64,000 bases of DNA from Streptomyces olivochromogenes (GTDB taxonomy: Bacteria; Actinomycetota; Actinomycetes; Streptomycetales; Streptomycetaceae): assembly GCF_001514115.1 (NCBI RefSeq), contig NZ_KQ948487.1, positions 1 through 64,000 of the forward strand. The letters run 5' to 3'. This document shows positions 26,881 through 34,166 of the stretch, piece after piece. Made by a program: the position numbers and the translations under genes. The notes beneath the pieces are model-generated. The model did no database searches. It was not told where the DNA came from and saw only the letters and a program-made list of their open reading frames with translations. The stretch's first letter is position 1; every line of letters begins with the position of its first letter.

Positions 26881-27831
26881 TGTCCTGGAGCGCATGGTCG
26901 CGCAGGACGAGCTCCTTCACAGTGCCGCCCACCACGACTTCCAGCACGGGCGCGGCCACCACGGCGCGTTGAAGAAGTCGACCTTGAACAGGCGGATCGA
27001 GGATTTCGTGGTCTGGGTCAACCAGGAAGCTGAGGCGCACGGACTGCCTGAGCAGGTCGTCCCCGCCGATCCGCACGGCGCCATCCGCATAAGCTGGTTC
27101 AGACGCACCCTGGCCTGGCACATCGCCCGCCGGCCGAGCGGCCTGATCGCGCTCGCCATCCAGTACGGACACATGCGCACCGTCCTGGACGCCTGCACCT
27201 CCAGCGGCTACGGCAGCCGCAGCCGCCGCGGCATCCACAGCGTCCTCGACGTCGAAACCGTCCTCGCAGCCGCCGACACCGCCGCCCGCCTGCGCGACCG
27301 CATCGCCGCCGGAGAGAAGATCTCCGGGCCCGCTGCCCTTCGGGCCCTCACCGCTGCCGCCCAGACACCGCGTTTCGAAGACCGCATCGTCCCCAAGACG
27401 TTCGCCAAGAAGGCAGCCAAGTTCCTCGCCCAAGACGGCGTCGTACTCTTCGACAACCCCGACGCTCTCCTGATCTGCGCATTCAAACGAGACAACGCGC
27501 TCTGCGAACCCGACCTCGGAGCAACCGCCCCCAGGCAGTACGACTGCCGCCCCGGCTGCGGCAACGCCATCCGCACCGACACACACGCTCCCCTCCCGCG
27601 CGAGCGAGCCGACGAAATCGACAAGCTGGCCGCCCACACGCCAGAGCCCATCGGCAAGCGCCTGCGAACAACGCCGACCAGCTCCGGGCCACCGCTGACG
27701 CCCACGATGCTGCCGCCCAGACCGCCGAGGCCCTGGCAGGAATCAGGACCACCAAGACGAACGGACCCGCATCCGCGGGGCCATGGACCGGCTCCTCACC
27801 GGTCAGGCCACCGTCTCCAACGGAAGCATGA
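26873..27831 (+). pseudogene. tyrosine recombinase (TnpB-like) lacking its N-terminus
   Basis: About 300 residues of the C-terminal half of a Tn554/RIT-type recombinase: HSAAHHDFQHGRG, LNRRIEDFVVWVNQEAEAHG, then the catalytic region RISWFRRTLAWHIARRPSGL and ALAIQYGHMRT with a late tyrosine in SSGYGSRS. A Cys cluster follows. The N-terminal half is replaced by IS21 sequence. Near 27668 the expected frame shifts by one base (after KRLR, ANNADQLRATADAHDAAAQ continues in the next frame) and stops inside the next gene. It is not functional. Confidence 0.75.
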
Positions 27832-28151
27832 CCGCGGCCGCCCTCGCCGCCGAAGTCGGCGTCCACCGCATGGCTCTCTACAAGAGACACGTCGATCTGA
27901 AGCGCGAGTTCGAGGAACGCGTCCGCAAGGAGGCCAGGCAGATTCCAGAAACGGAGAAACGACTCAGAGACACCGTCACCAAACTCAAAAGGACCATCGC
28001 GAACCAGAAAGCCGAGATCGAAGAACTCCGCCAACTGGTAACCAACCTCACCCTTGCCAGCGCCGTTCTCACCGAAGAAGAGAAGAGCGCGTCAACGAAC
28101 CCCGTCACGGCTTCTGACAACGTCATCCCGCTTCATCCACCCACCACCTGA
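27783..28151 (+). CDS. TnpC/DUF6262-like transposition accessory protein
   Basis: A 122-residue protein with an N-terminal helix-turn-helix (MTAAALAAEVGVHRMALYKR) and a long coiled coil (EKRLRDTVTKLKRTIANQKA, EIEELRQLVTNL). In Tn554-like and Streptomyces recombinase modules a small DUF6262/TnpC protein of this kind follows the two recombinases. Its start lies inside the end of the broken recombinase frame. The gene looks intact, but its partners do not, so it is probably a relic. Confidence 0.65.
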   Translation: MDRLLTGQATVSNGSMTAAALAAEVGVHRMALYKRHVDLKREFEERVRKEARQIPETEKRLRDTVTKLKRTIANQKAEIEELRQLVTNLTLASAVLTEEEKSASTNPVTASDNVIPLHPPTT

Positions 28152-28167
28152 GATCCCCACCTACACA

Positions 28168-28202
28168 GGGCCGCCCCGGTCGACTGAACACCGGGGCGGC
28201 CC
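28168..28202. terminator. bidirectional hairpin terminator
   Basis: GGGCCGCCCCGGT, a nine-base loop, then the exact complement: a 13-bp GC-rich stem. It lies between the convergent TnpC-like and AlaRS-like genes and can serve both. Confidence 0.75.
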
Positions 28203-28342
28203 CGTCCTGTTGTGACTGAGCCCTCCCGTTGGCGCCATCCGTCAGGTGAAGCGCTCAGCTCAGGAATCACGTCGCAGTCCATAAGGTCGGGCCGTAGGGC
28301 CGGTTCCATCATTTTGGTCTGCACCCGCGCTCATCCCCGCCA

Positions 28343-29509
28343 TCACTCTTGCCGCAGGCTTGTGACCAGATCGCGAGGCAGACCGTGGGTGTCGTGGAGG
28401 TACTGGAAGTCCTCATCCTTCAGCGGGCCTTGGAACCGGGATCGAGCAAGCACCTGCCTACCTCGTTCAAGGAGCCGACTGAACCGGCACTCCTCCTCGA
28501 GCAGCAGTCGGCGCACGTCGCTGGGATCTACTTTCTGGCGGAAGTGGTCCAGGGTGTGTGAGACCAACTCGTCCGGCAGATCTCCGAGACCGCGCGACGG
28601 ATCGTCCCGCCACAGAACGGTGAGCACTCGTCGCAGCAGGCGGCGGAGCACGTAGCCCCGTCCAGTGTTGGCGGGGCGCACTCCGTCGCCGAGTACCACG
28701 ATGGCCGAGCGCAGGTGGTCGTAGACCAGGCGCAGCGACGGTTCGTCAAGTGGCCACAGAGCTGGCACGATACGGCGCCATGGGTCGAAGACGTCACACT
28801 CGAACACTGACGACTGGCCCTGCAGCAGAGAGGCCAGCCGCTCCAGGCCGAGCCCAGTGTCGACGTTGCGTTGGGGAAGCGGTACAAGGGAACCGTCCTC
28901 GAGTCGACGATGGCGCATCATCACGTGGTTCCAGACCTCTACCCAGCGGTCGTCGCGTGTGGGTGTCGACTGGGGTGGGGTGTCACCGCTCCACAGGAAG
29001 ATCTCCGAGTCGGGGCCGCACGGGCCGACCGGTCCGTTGGACCACCAGTTGTCCTCCACGGTGAGCTCGACGGGAACGCCGAGGTCCTGCCACAACTGCA
29101 GGGAAGCAGTGTCTGGCCCGGTCTGGTCATCGCCGCCATAGACGGTGGCATGCAGCAAGCCCGGATCGACACCCAGTCCATCGGTGAGCAGCCTGTACCC
29201 CCAGTCGAGACTCAGTGAGCCCTCGTAGTCGCCCAGCGACCAGGTGCCGAGCATCTCGAACACAGTCAGATGGGTGGCATCGCCGACCTCCTCCAGATCC
29301 GTGGTGCGCAGACAGCGCTGCACATTGACCAGTCGCCGGCCCAGCGGATGGGGGCGCCCCTCCAGATACGGGGTGAGCGGATGCATGCCGGAGGTGGTGA
29401 ACAGCACCGAGTCGCCAGGGGGTGGCAGCAGCGTCGAGCCGGTGATCCGGCGGTGATCACGCTCCTGGAAGTACTCGACGAACGTGCGGACAATCTTCTC
29501 CGTGTTCAT
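28343..29509 (-). CDS. alanyl-tRNA-synthetase-like protein without editing domain
   Basis: A 388-residue class II synthetase homologue covering only the AlaRS catalytic core and tRNA-recognition region; housekeeping AlaRS has about 880 residues with editing and C-Ala domains. Visible motifs are TTSGMHPLTPYLEGRPHP, VQRCLRTTDLEEVGDATHL, FEMLGTWSLGDY, WWSNGPVGPCGPDSEIF, NVDTGLGLERLASLLQG (motif 3 area) and GRGYVLRRLLRRVL. It could charge or mischarge tRNA(Ala), or make an aminoacyl adenylate for another acceptor. It is the last gene of a nine-gene minus-strand block with NUDIX hydrolases and methyltransferases, so a specialised pathway role or a tRNA-related defence role is more likely than translation. 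Confidence 0.85.
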   Translation of the reverse strand: MNTEKIVRTFVEYFQERDHRRITGSTLLPPPGDSVLFTTSGMHPLTPYLEGRPHPLGRRLVNVQRCLRTTDLEEVGDATHLTVFEMLGTWSLGDYEGSLSLDWGYRLLTDGLGVDPGLLHATVYGGDDQTGPDTASLQLWQDLGVPVELTVEDNWWSNGPVGPCGPDSEIFLWSGDTPPQSTPTRDDRWVEVWNHVMMRHRRLEDGSLVPLPQRNVDTGLGLERLASLLQGQSSVFECDVFDPWRRIVPALWPLDEPSLRLVYDHLRSAIVVLGDGVRPANTGRGYVLRRLLRRVLTVLWRDDPSRGLGDLPDELVSHTLDHFRQKVDPSDVRRLLLEEECRFSRLLERGRQVLARSRFQGPLKDEDFQYLHDTHGLPRDLVTSLRQE

Positions 29510-29648
29510 GAGGGTGGCTCCTTCGCGTCACAGCGGGGAAGGCACCGGATAACGGGACCACGCTGGTCATCGCACCGGGGCAAGAAGCCAAGAACGCCAC
29601 GGGACCACCGACGGGCCGTTTCCGGTCGCCGGTGGGAAAGGGAGGAGG

Positions 29649-30296
29649 TCAGACGGCGGCAACCGGCGAGCTGGTCGCTCGCGCGGTCGCGATGATGCTT
29701 CGGCCGGTGACGTTCATGCGGGCGACAATAGAGCGCCCAGTCCTTTGAGGCACACGAATTTTCCGCCAGAACGTCTGGCCTCGCGCGGGTCCCGCCAGGC
29801 AGGCGGCCGGGAACTCGATGGCGGTGAAGCTGCCTCGCCACCTCTGATGCTCAGCAGTGCCAACACGAGCGCTCAGTCGTACCTGTTCCCGGACGTCAGG
29901 AGCAGCCTGCGGGTCTGAACAGAGGAACTTGGCAGGGAACTGCGCGGCCGGGGTGACAACGTCGCCGACGCAGGCCAGGGCGTGCAGGTCGTGCCACTCC
30001 CATCGTTCGAACAGGCGCTTCTCGGGGTTGGTGAGAGTGCCGGACCAGGTGGTGATCCGGATGACGGCGGTGAGCCGGGGCACGCCGTGGCTGTCGTCGA
30101 CCAGCATCGTCACCGCGTACGTGTCCGAGGCCGAGGCGCTCAGGCCGGTCTCCTCCGCGAGTTCCCGCACCGCCGCCTGCTCGAAGGACTCTTGGCCGTT
30201 GGTCTTGCCGCCGGGCAGCTCCCACGTGCCCCGGGTGGACCGGCCGAGCAGGACCTTCCCGGCCTCGTCGGTGACGACGGCGACGGCTCCGGTCAG
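29649..30296 (-). CDS. NUDIX hydrolase, probable CTG start
   Basis: A 215-residue NUDIX protein. The box fits GX5EX7REUXEEXGU exactly (GKTNGQESFEQAAVRELAEE followed by TGL). The strand TGAVAVVTDEAGKVLLGRS precedes it, so translation must begin before the first ATG/GTG-type codon in the frame, which lies inside the box. The only plausible initiator is a CTG that overlaps the TGA of the upstream methyltransferase (CTGA), an arrangement like the ATGA junctions elsewhere in this block. NUDIX enzymes hydrolyse nucleoside diphosphates linked to another moiety; the substrate is unknown. The C-terminal 50 residues are unconserved in appearance. Confidence 0.75.
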   Translation of the reverse strand: MTGAVAVVTDEAGKVLLGRSTRGTWELPGGKTNGQESFEQAAVRELAEETGLSASASDTYAVTMLVDDSHGVPRLTAVIRITTWSGTLTNPEKRLFERWEWHDLHALACVGDVVTPAAQFPAKFLCSDPQAAPDVREQVRLSARVGTAEHQRWRGSFTAIEFPAACLAGPARGQTFWRKIRVPQRTGRSIVARMNVTGRSIIATARATSSPVAAV

Positions 30297-30961
30297 GCGT
30301 GGCCGGTGGTCGGGCGTTTCTCCACCGCTGTGGTGCGGGCGTGGCAGGGGCCGCGCAGGACCAGGACAGCGAGGTTGTCCGCGTCCAGCCGTTCCACCTG
30401 TTTCCAGCCCGCGGTGAGCAGGCGGATCTCGTTTTCGTCGAGAGCGATGTGCCGCCGCTCCTCAGGGGTGTGCTCGGTGGTGGGCGTGATGACCACGAGT
30501 GCGCCGCCGGGCCGCAGCCGCTCACCGAGCGCGTGCAGGACGCGGCTGCGGTCCCGCAGGAACGGATACATCAGCCGCATGGTGATCAGGTCGTAGCCGT
30601 CCTCGTCCAGCTCTGCCGAGTCGTCGCGCTCGATGTCCAGGCAGATCCAGCGCACTTCCACGGAATCCGCGTGTTCGTCCCGAGCCCGCGCGAGGGCGCT
30701 GTCGGTGAAGTCGACGGCATCCACCGCGTAGCCGAGGGACGCAAGGTATACGGCCAGGCCCCCGGCGCCGCAGCCCACCTCGAGCGCCCGTCCACCGCCG
30801 TCGGGCACGGGGGTGTGCTCGGCAAGCAGTGCCCGCTCACGCTCACCGAGCTGCCGAAACCCTTTCCCGTCGGCATAGTGCTGCTGCCATTGATCGCGGA
30901 CGATGTACCCCACGGTGCTACTCCTCGACTGCTGTGATGCGGTGGGCGGTGTGGTGTTCAC
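30293..30961 (-). CDS. class I SAM-dependent methyltransferase
   Basis: A 222-residue Rossmann methyltransferase. Motif I is ALEVGCGAGGLAVYLASLG, the post-I acidic residue is in VDAVDFTDSALARA, and a later RLRPGGALVVITPTTEH matches motif III. The N-terminus WQQHYADGKGFRQLGERERA resembles TehB/thiopurine-type enzymes. It overlaps the upstream kinase-fusion frame by ATGA and the downstream NUDIX by CTGA, which couples all three. The acceptor molecule is unknown. Confidence 0.88.
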   Translation of the reverse strand: MNTTPPTASQQSRSSTVGYIVRDQWQQHYADGKGFRQLGERERALLAEHTPVPDGGGRALEVGCGAGGLAVYLASLGYAVDAVDFTDSALARARDEHADSVEVRWICLDIERDDSAELDEDGYDLITMRLMYPFLRDRSRVLHALGERLRPGGALVVITPTTEHTPEERRHIALDENEIRLLTAGWKQVERLDADNLAVLVLRGPCHARTTAVEKRPTTGHA

Positions 30962-32340
30962 GGAGGGCTCGTGGAGCGCAGCCGGGCCAGGGTGCGGCGG
31001 CCTCGCTCAGCGAGCTCCAGATCGCCATGGGCCATGCCGTACTGAATGCCGGAGACGGCGTCCAGTACCGAGAGGACGGCCAGGTGCTCCTCTTCGGCCG
31101 GGGTGAGGGGGCGGCCGTAGCCGTCCGCCACGGCCTCATACAGGTCCGGCCGCCCGTGCCAGGCGTCGGACAGGCGCACGAAGTCCCGTACAGCCGGGCC
31201 GTCTTCACTGCGCTCGAAATCGATCACACACAAGGTGCCGGCGGTCTCCTCCCAGCGAAGGTTCCGCCGTTGGAAGTCACCGTGCGTGGCCCCCACCGCC
31301 AGGGCGGGCAGACCCGAAGCTCTCTCGGCGATCGCGCGGATGAACGCCTCGTCCCCGGGCGCGAAGTAGGCGCGCGCACCATCGAGGTGCCGTTCCAGTT
31401 TCCCGAGCGGCAAGGCGTCGTGCGTGGTCGGCCGGGCCGGGGCGCTGCGGTGAATGGCGGCCGCAAGCTGTCCGATGCGGTGGAAGATCCGCTACTCCTC
31501 TGCGGGCGGGTAGACGGCACCGTGCAGGGCGCGGCCCGGCACCGCGGTGATGACGACGGCCCGCAGGGACTCATCGGCGGCCACCAGGCGGGGCGCGGCC
31601 GGGCCCAGATTCGGGACCCAGGTACGGAATGCGCCCACCTCGCGCTGGTGGAATCGGTCGTTCTGGTGGACCTTGACGAACCACACCCCGTCCTCGGCGC
31701 CATCCGCCCGCCACACCTGGCTTCCCTTCCGCACCCAGGAGGCATCCGTCCAGCCGGTGATCCGGCCGACCGCCCGCTCGGCGAAGTCCCGTACCGCGTC
31801 CTCGGGCACCACGCTGTCGGAACCGGCCTCGGAAACGAGGCGCAGCCGGTCGACGGCCGACGTGTAGGCGATCGGATCGCCAGGCTCCTGGAAGTGCAGG
31901 GCGATCCGGGCGCCGACCCGGTATGCGTCCAGCCCGGCCCGGCAGTAGGCGACCATCGGCTCCGGCAGTGCATCAAGCGGGAACCAGCCCATGGCGTCGC
32001 ACACGTCCGGCTCCATGACGCGCGGCGTGCCGCTCCAGCACCGCACCTCGAAGAAGAACCCGACGCGTGCGCCGCCGCCCGGGGAGCGGTGGTGCACGGT
32101 GACGGCCGCGCGGACAGCAGCGGGGGCGACGAGGACGCCGGTCTCTTCCCGGGTCTCCCGCACGAGCGCGGTGACGACGTCCTCCCCGGGCCCGTCGAGG
32201 TGCCCGGACGGAAGGTGCCAGAGGCCTGCCGCGTACACATCGCCGGCCCGCCGGGACAGCAGCACCTCGGGTCCGGTCTCACTGTCGCGGAGCGCGATCA
32301 GGTGCACGTCCAGCGGCTCGGTGTGCCGCCCGCCGCTCAC
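30958..32340 (-). pseudogene. NUDIX-phosphotransferase fusion with in-frame amber stop
   Basis: The first 282 codons give a NUDIX domain (GHLDGPGEDVVTALVRETRE, EETGV) and then the N-lobe of an aminoglycoside-phosphotransferase-like kinase (WFVKVHQNDRFHQREVGAF, VVITAVPGRALHG). A TAG at 31494-31492 ends this, but the same frame continues without interruption through RIFHRIGQLAAAIHRSAP to the kinase C-lobe: THGDFQRRNLRW (catalytic loop) and CVIDFERSEDGPAVRDFVR (metal site). The intact protein would have 460 residues. Either a single nonsense mutation broke it, the halves are made separately (TTG restart at 31413), or the amber codon is read through. The start overlaps the upstream methyltransferase by ATGA. 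Confidence 0.8.
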
Positions 32341-32867
32341 AGGTCACCACCAGGGCGGCGCGCGAGCAGCACGGTGAACACGGCGTCCTTGACGAGCCCT
32401 TCGCCGCGGGCATGCTCCTCCAGCAGCGAGTGGGCCTCCTGCTCGAACCGTGCGTGCCGGCCTCTGAACAGGGCCGGGCGGGCGAAGCTTTCGCCAGAAC
32501 TGCGGGCCTGGACATCCAGTGGAAGGCACGCGCAGGTGATCAGATGGGCGCGACTGCCGGCGTGCGGGGTGGTGAACTCCTCGGCCGACATGGTGTGGAA
32601 GGCGATCGTGCCCGCGCTGGGCAGAGACGGAAGCCGGGCGGCGGCCTCGCGGAGCATGCCTTCGTCCGCGTCCACGAGGTCCACCCGGACGATCCCCGGC
32701 ATCGCGGCGACCAGGGCGGCCGGAACCTGGCCGGTGCCCGCACCCAGGTCGAGCAGCACCGGTCGGTCGATTCCCTCCAGGACTCCGGCCAACAGCCGGA
32801 CCACTTCATCGGGAATGCCGGGGCGGTGGCGGGCGTAGTCGACGGCCGCGGACTCGAACAGGCTCAC
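32337..32867 (-). CDS. SAM-dependent methyltransferase, apparently internally shortened
   Basis: A 176-residue protein. The N-terminal half is a normal class I methyltransferase (LLDLGAGTGQVPAALVAAMP, DLVDADEGMLREAAARL). After SRAHLITCACLPLD the expected central region is missing and the sequence resumes with ESFARPALFRGRHARFEQEA, which in related proteins lies near the C-terminus. The family usually has 250-280 residues. An in-frame deletion of about 80-100 residues is the simplest explanation and may have inactivated it. It starts 30 bases after the PCMT-like gene and overlaps the next gene by ATGA. Confidence 0.65.
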   Translation of the reverse strand: MSLFESAAVDYARHRPGIPDEVVRLLAGVLEGIDRPVLLDLGAGTGQVPAALVAAMPGIVRVDLVDADEGMLREAAARLPSLPSAGTIAFHTMSAEEFTTPHAGSRAHLITCACLPLDVQARSSGESFARPALFRGRHARFEQEAHSLLEEHARGEGLVKDAVFTVLLARRPGGDL

Positions 32868-32897
32868 AGCGTTCCTTTCACATCAGGGGGTTGGGCG

Positions 32898-34028
32898 TCA
32901 GGCGGGTTGCCGGGGTGGGGCTGAAGACGCGGGCAGAACCCACTCCAGGGCGTCGGGACCGGTGCCGGAGGCGACGTGCTGTGTCCCACCGTCCTCCGGT
33001 ACGTCGACACGGAACGCACCGGGTCGGCCGGCCCGGACCCAGCGGGTGTGGATGTCCTCAAGGTCGGCCCACACATCCCTCGGGCCGTGGACCCGCACCG
33101 TGGTGCCGTCGGGATCGGCGACAGCCCAGGAGTCCTCCTCGGGGGCGACGATCGTCATCGTCTCGGCCTGGAAGTCGCGCACCAGGCCCGGGGCGAGGTA
33201 TGCGGCGGCGAGCCAGAACCCGTACGCGTCGTCCGGCGGCGGCGTCAGCCGCGTCGGCCGTGGGCGCCCAGGACTGGCGGCGATCCGCGAGCGGTGGTCC
33301 ACAGCGGTGAGCCAGGCGTAGCCGTGCAGCGGCCGGTGCCCGCGCGGACCGCCCGTGAGGACTGCTTCGACCCGGCCGGCCGGGGTGCGGGTCACGAGTA
33401 CCTGGCCGACCCAGCTCGGAGTACGGGTCGTCACCGTCGTCAGCAGCCGCCCGCCGGGCGCGAGCTGCTCCACCCACGCCGCCGGCAGGCAGGGCACGCC
33501 GATCCCGGAGTGCACCAGGTCGTACGGTGCCCCGGCCGCGTGCCCCTCCAGTGCGTCACCGGCCACCACCGTCGCACCGACGCCGAGCCGCTCGAGGTTC
33601 CGCCGCGCGAACGCGGCCATGTGCCCATCCCGTTCGACGCCGGTCGCGTCTCCGGGGCCGGTGATCGCAGCGGCGTACGCCAGCGACACCGCCGGGCCCG
33701 TGCCCAGGTCCAGGTACCGCACGCCGGGGGTCGGCCGCAGGGCCTGCAGCGCCTCGGCGGTGAGCGGGGTGTACGTCGACATCGACGTCATGTGCCCGCC
33801 GGAGAGCCGTCCGCGCTCCAGGGAGTCGAGCGGTTCCCCGTCGCGCTGCAGCAGCACGGAGTCCGCCCCGTGCACGAGGTCGAGCCACTCGTCCTGGTCG
33901 TCGGGATGCGCGCCGTCCAGGAGCCGCCACTCGATCGGTTCGATGCCGGGCTTGCTCACCGCGTGGGGGAGCAACAGTTCTCGGCGGACTCGGAGCAGGG
34001 CGTCGCGCAGCAGCGGGTCGGTCAGCAC
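32898..34028 (-). CDS. PCMT-like methyltransferase (protein isoaspartate family)
   Basis: A 376-residue protein related to protein-L-isoaspartate O-methyltransferases. The N-terminal helical region is RVRRELLLPHAVSK with DDQDEWLDLVHGADSVLLQ and GGHMTSMSTYTPLTAEALQA. Motif I is VRYLDLGTGPAVSLAYAA, then VERDGHMAAFARRNL and LVHSGIGVPCLPAAWVEQL. A 150-residue C-terminal extension follows, absent from housekeeping Pcm. Such long PCMT homologues (including the FxLD and LanS-type enzymes) are often found with RiPP precursors, where they methylate Asp and can form aspartimide. Here the gene begins with GTG immediately after the stop of a 45-codon frame, consistent with that theme. Confidence 0.85.
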   Translation of the reverse strand: MLTDPLLRDALLRVRRELLLPHAVSKPGIEPIEWRLLDGAHPDDQDEWLDLVHGADSVLLQRDGEPLDSLERGRLSGGHMTSMSTYTPLTAEALQALRPTPGVRYLDLGTGPAVSLAYAAAITGPGDATGVERDGHMAAFARRNLERLGVGATVVAGDALEGHAAGAPYDLVHSGIGVPCLPAAWVEQLAPGGRLLTTVTTRTPSWVGQVLVTRTPAGRVEAVLTGGPRGHRPLHGYAWLTAVDHRSRIAASPGRPRPTRLTPPPDDAYGFWLAAAYLAPGLVRDFQAETMTIVAPEEDSWAVADPDGTTVRVHGPRDVWADLEDIHTRWVRAGRPGAFRVDVPEDGGTQHVASGTGPDALEWVLPASSAPPRQPA

Positions 34029-34166
34029 TCAGTCGGCGTCGAGGCGGTCGACCATGACGGCGCGTGCGGCGGTCGTGACGGCGAGCAGGTCAGGAGAGAT
34101 GGCTCTCGCCTTCCGGGGGAGAGGACGGCTGGCGGAAGCGGTCGCGGTGGTGAACTCTGCGGTCAC
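34029..34166 (-). CDS. 45-residue coupled peptide, possible modification substrate
   Basis: A small GTG frame whose start overlaps the stop of the triple-NUDIX gene (GTGA) and whose TGA abuts the GTG of the PCMT-like gene. The peptide begins VTAEFTTATASASRPLPRKA and ends ARAVMVDRLDAD. It has a Thr/Ser/Ala-rich N-terminal half, a basic patch, and an acidic Asp-containing tail, with no cysteine. Position directly before a PCMT-like enzyme and the presence of an ABC exporter make it a candidate ribosomal peptide substrate. It might equally be a translational-coupling leader. No conserved leader motif is recognised. Confidence 0.45.
   Translation of the reverse strand: MTAEFTTATASASRPLPRKARAISPDLLAVTTAARAVMVDRLDAD

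Noticed and set aside
26315..28151. A complete three-recombinase (RIT/Tn554-like) module
   Set aside because: Both recombinases are truncated or frameshifted and in opposite orientations, with an IS21 fragment between them.
30829..32838. A 669-codon open frame on the plus strand across the methyltransferase/kinase genes
   Set aside because: Shadow of minus-strand genes with clear SAM, NUDIX and kinase motifs; the plus product is low-complexity.
34029..34166. Peptide considered as an FxLD-type lanthipeptide precursor
   Set aside because: No F-x-L-D leader motif, no cysteine and no lanthionine synthetase gene; only the PCMT-like neighbour fits that class.
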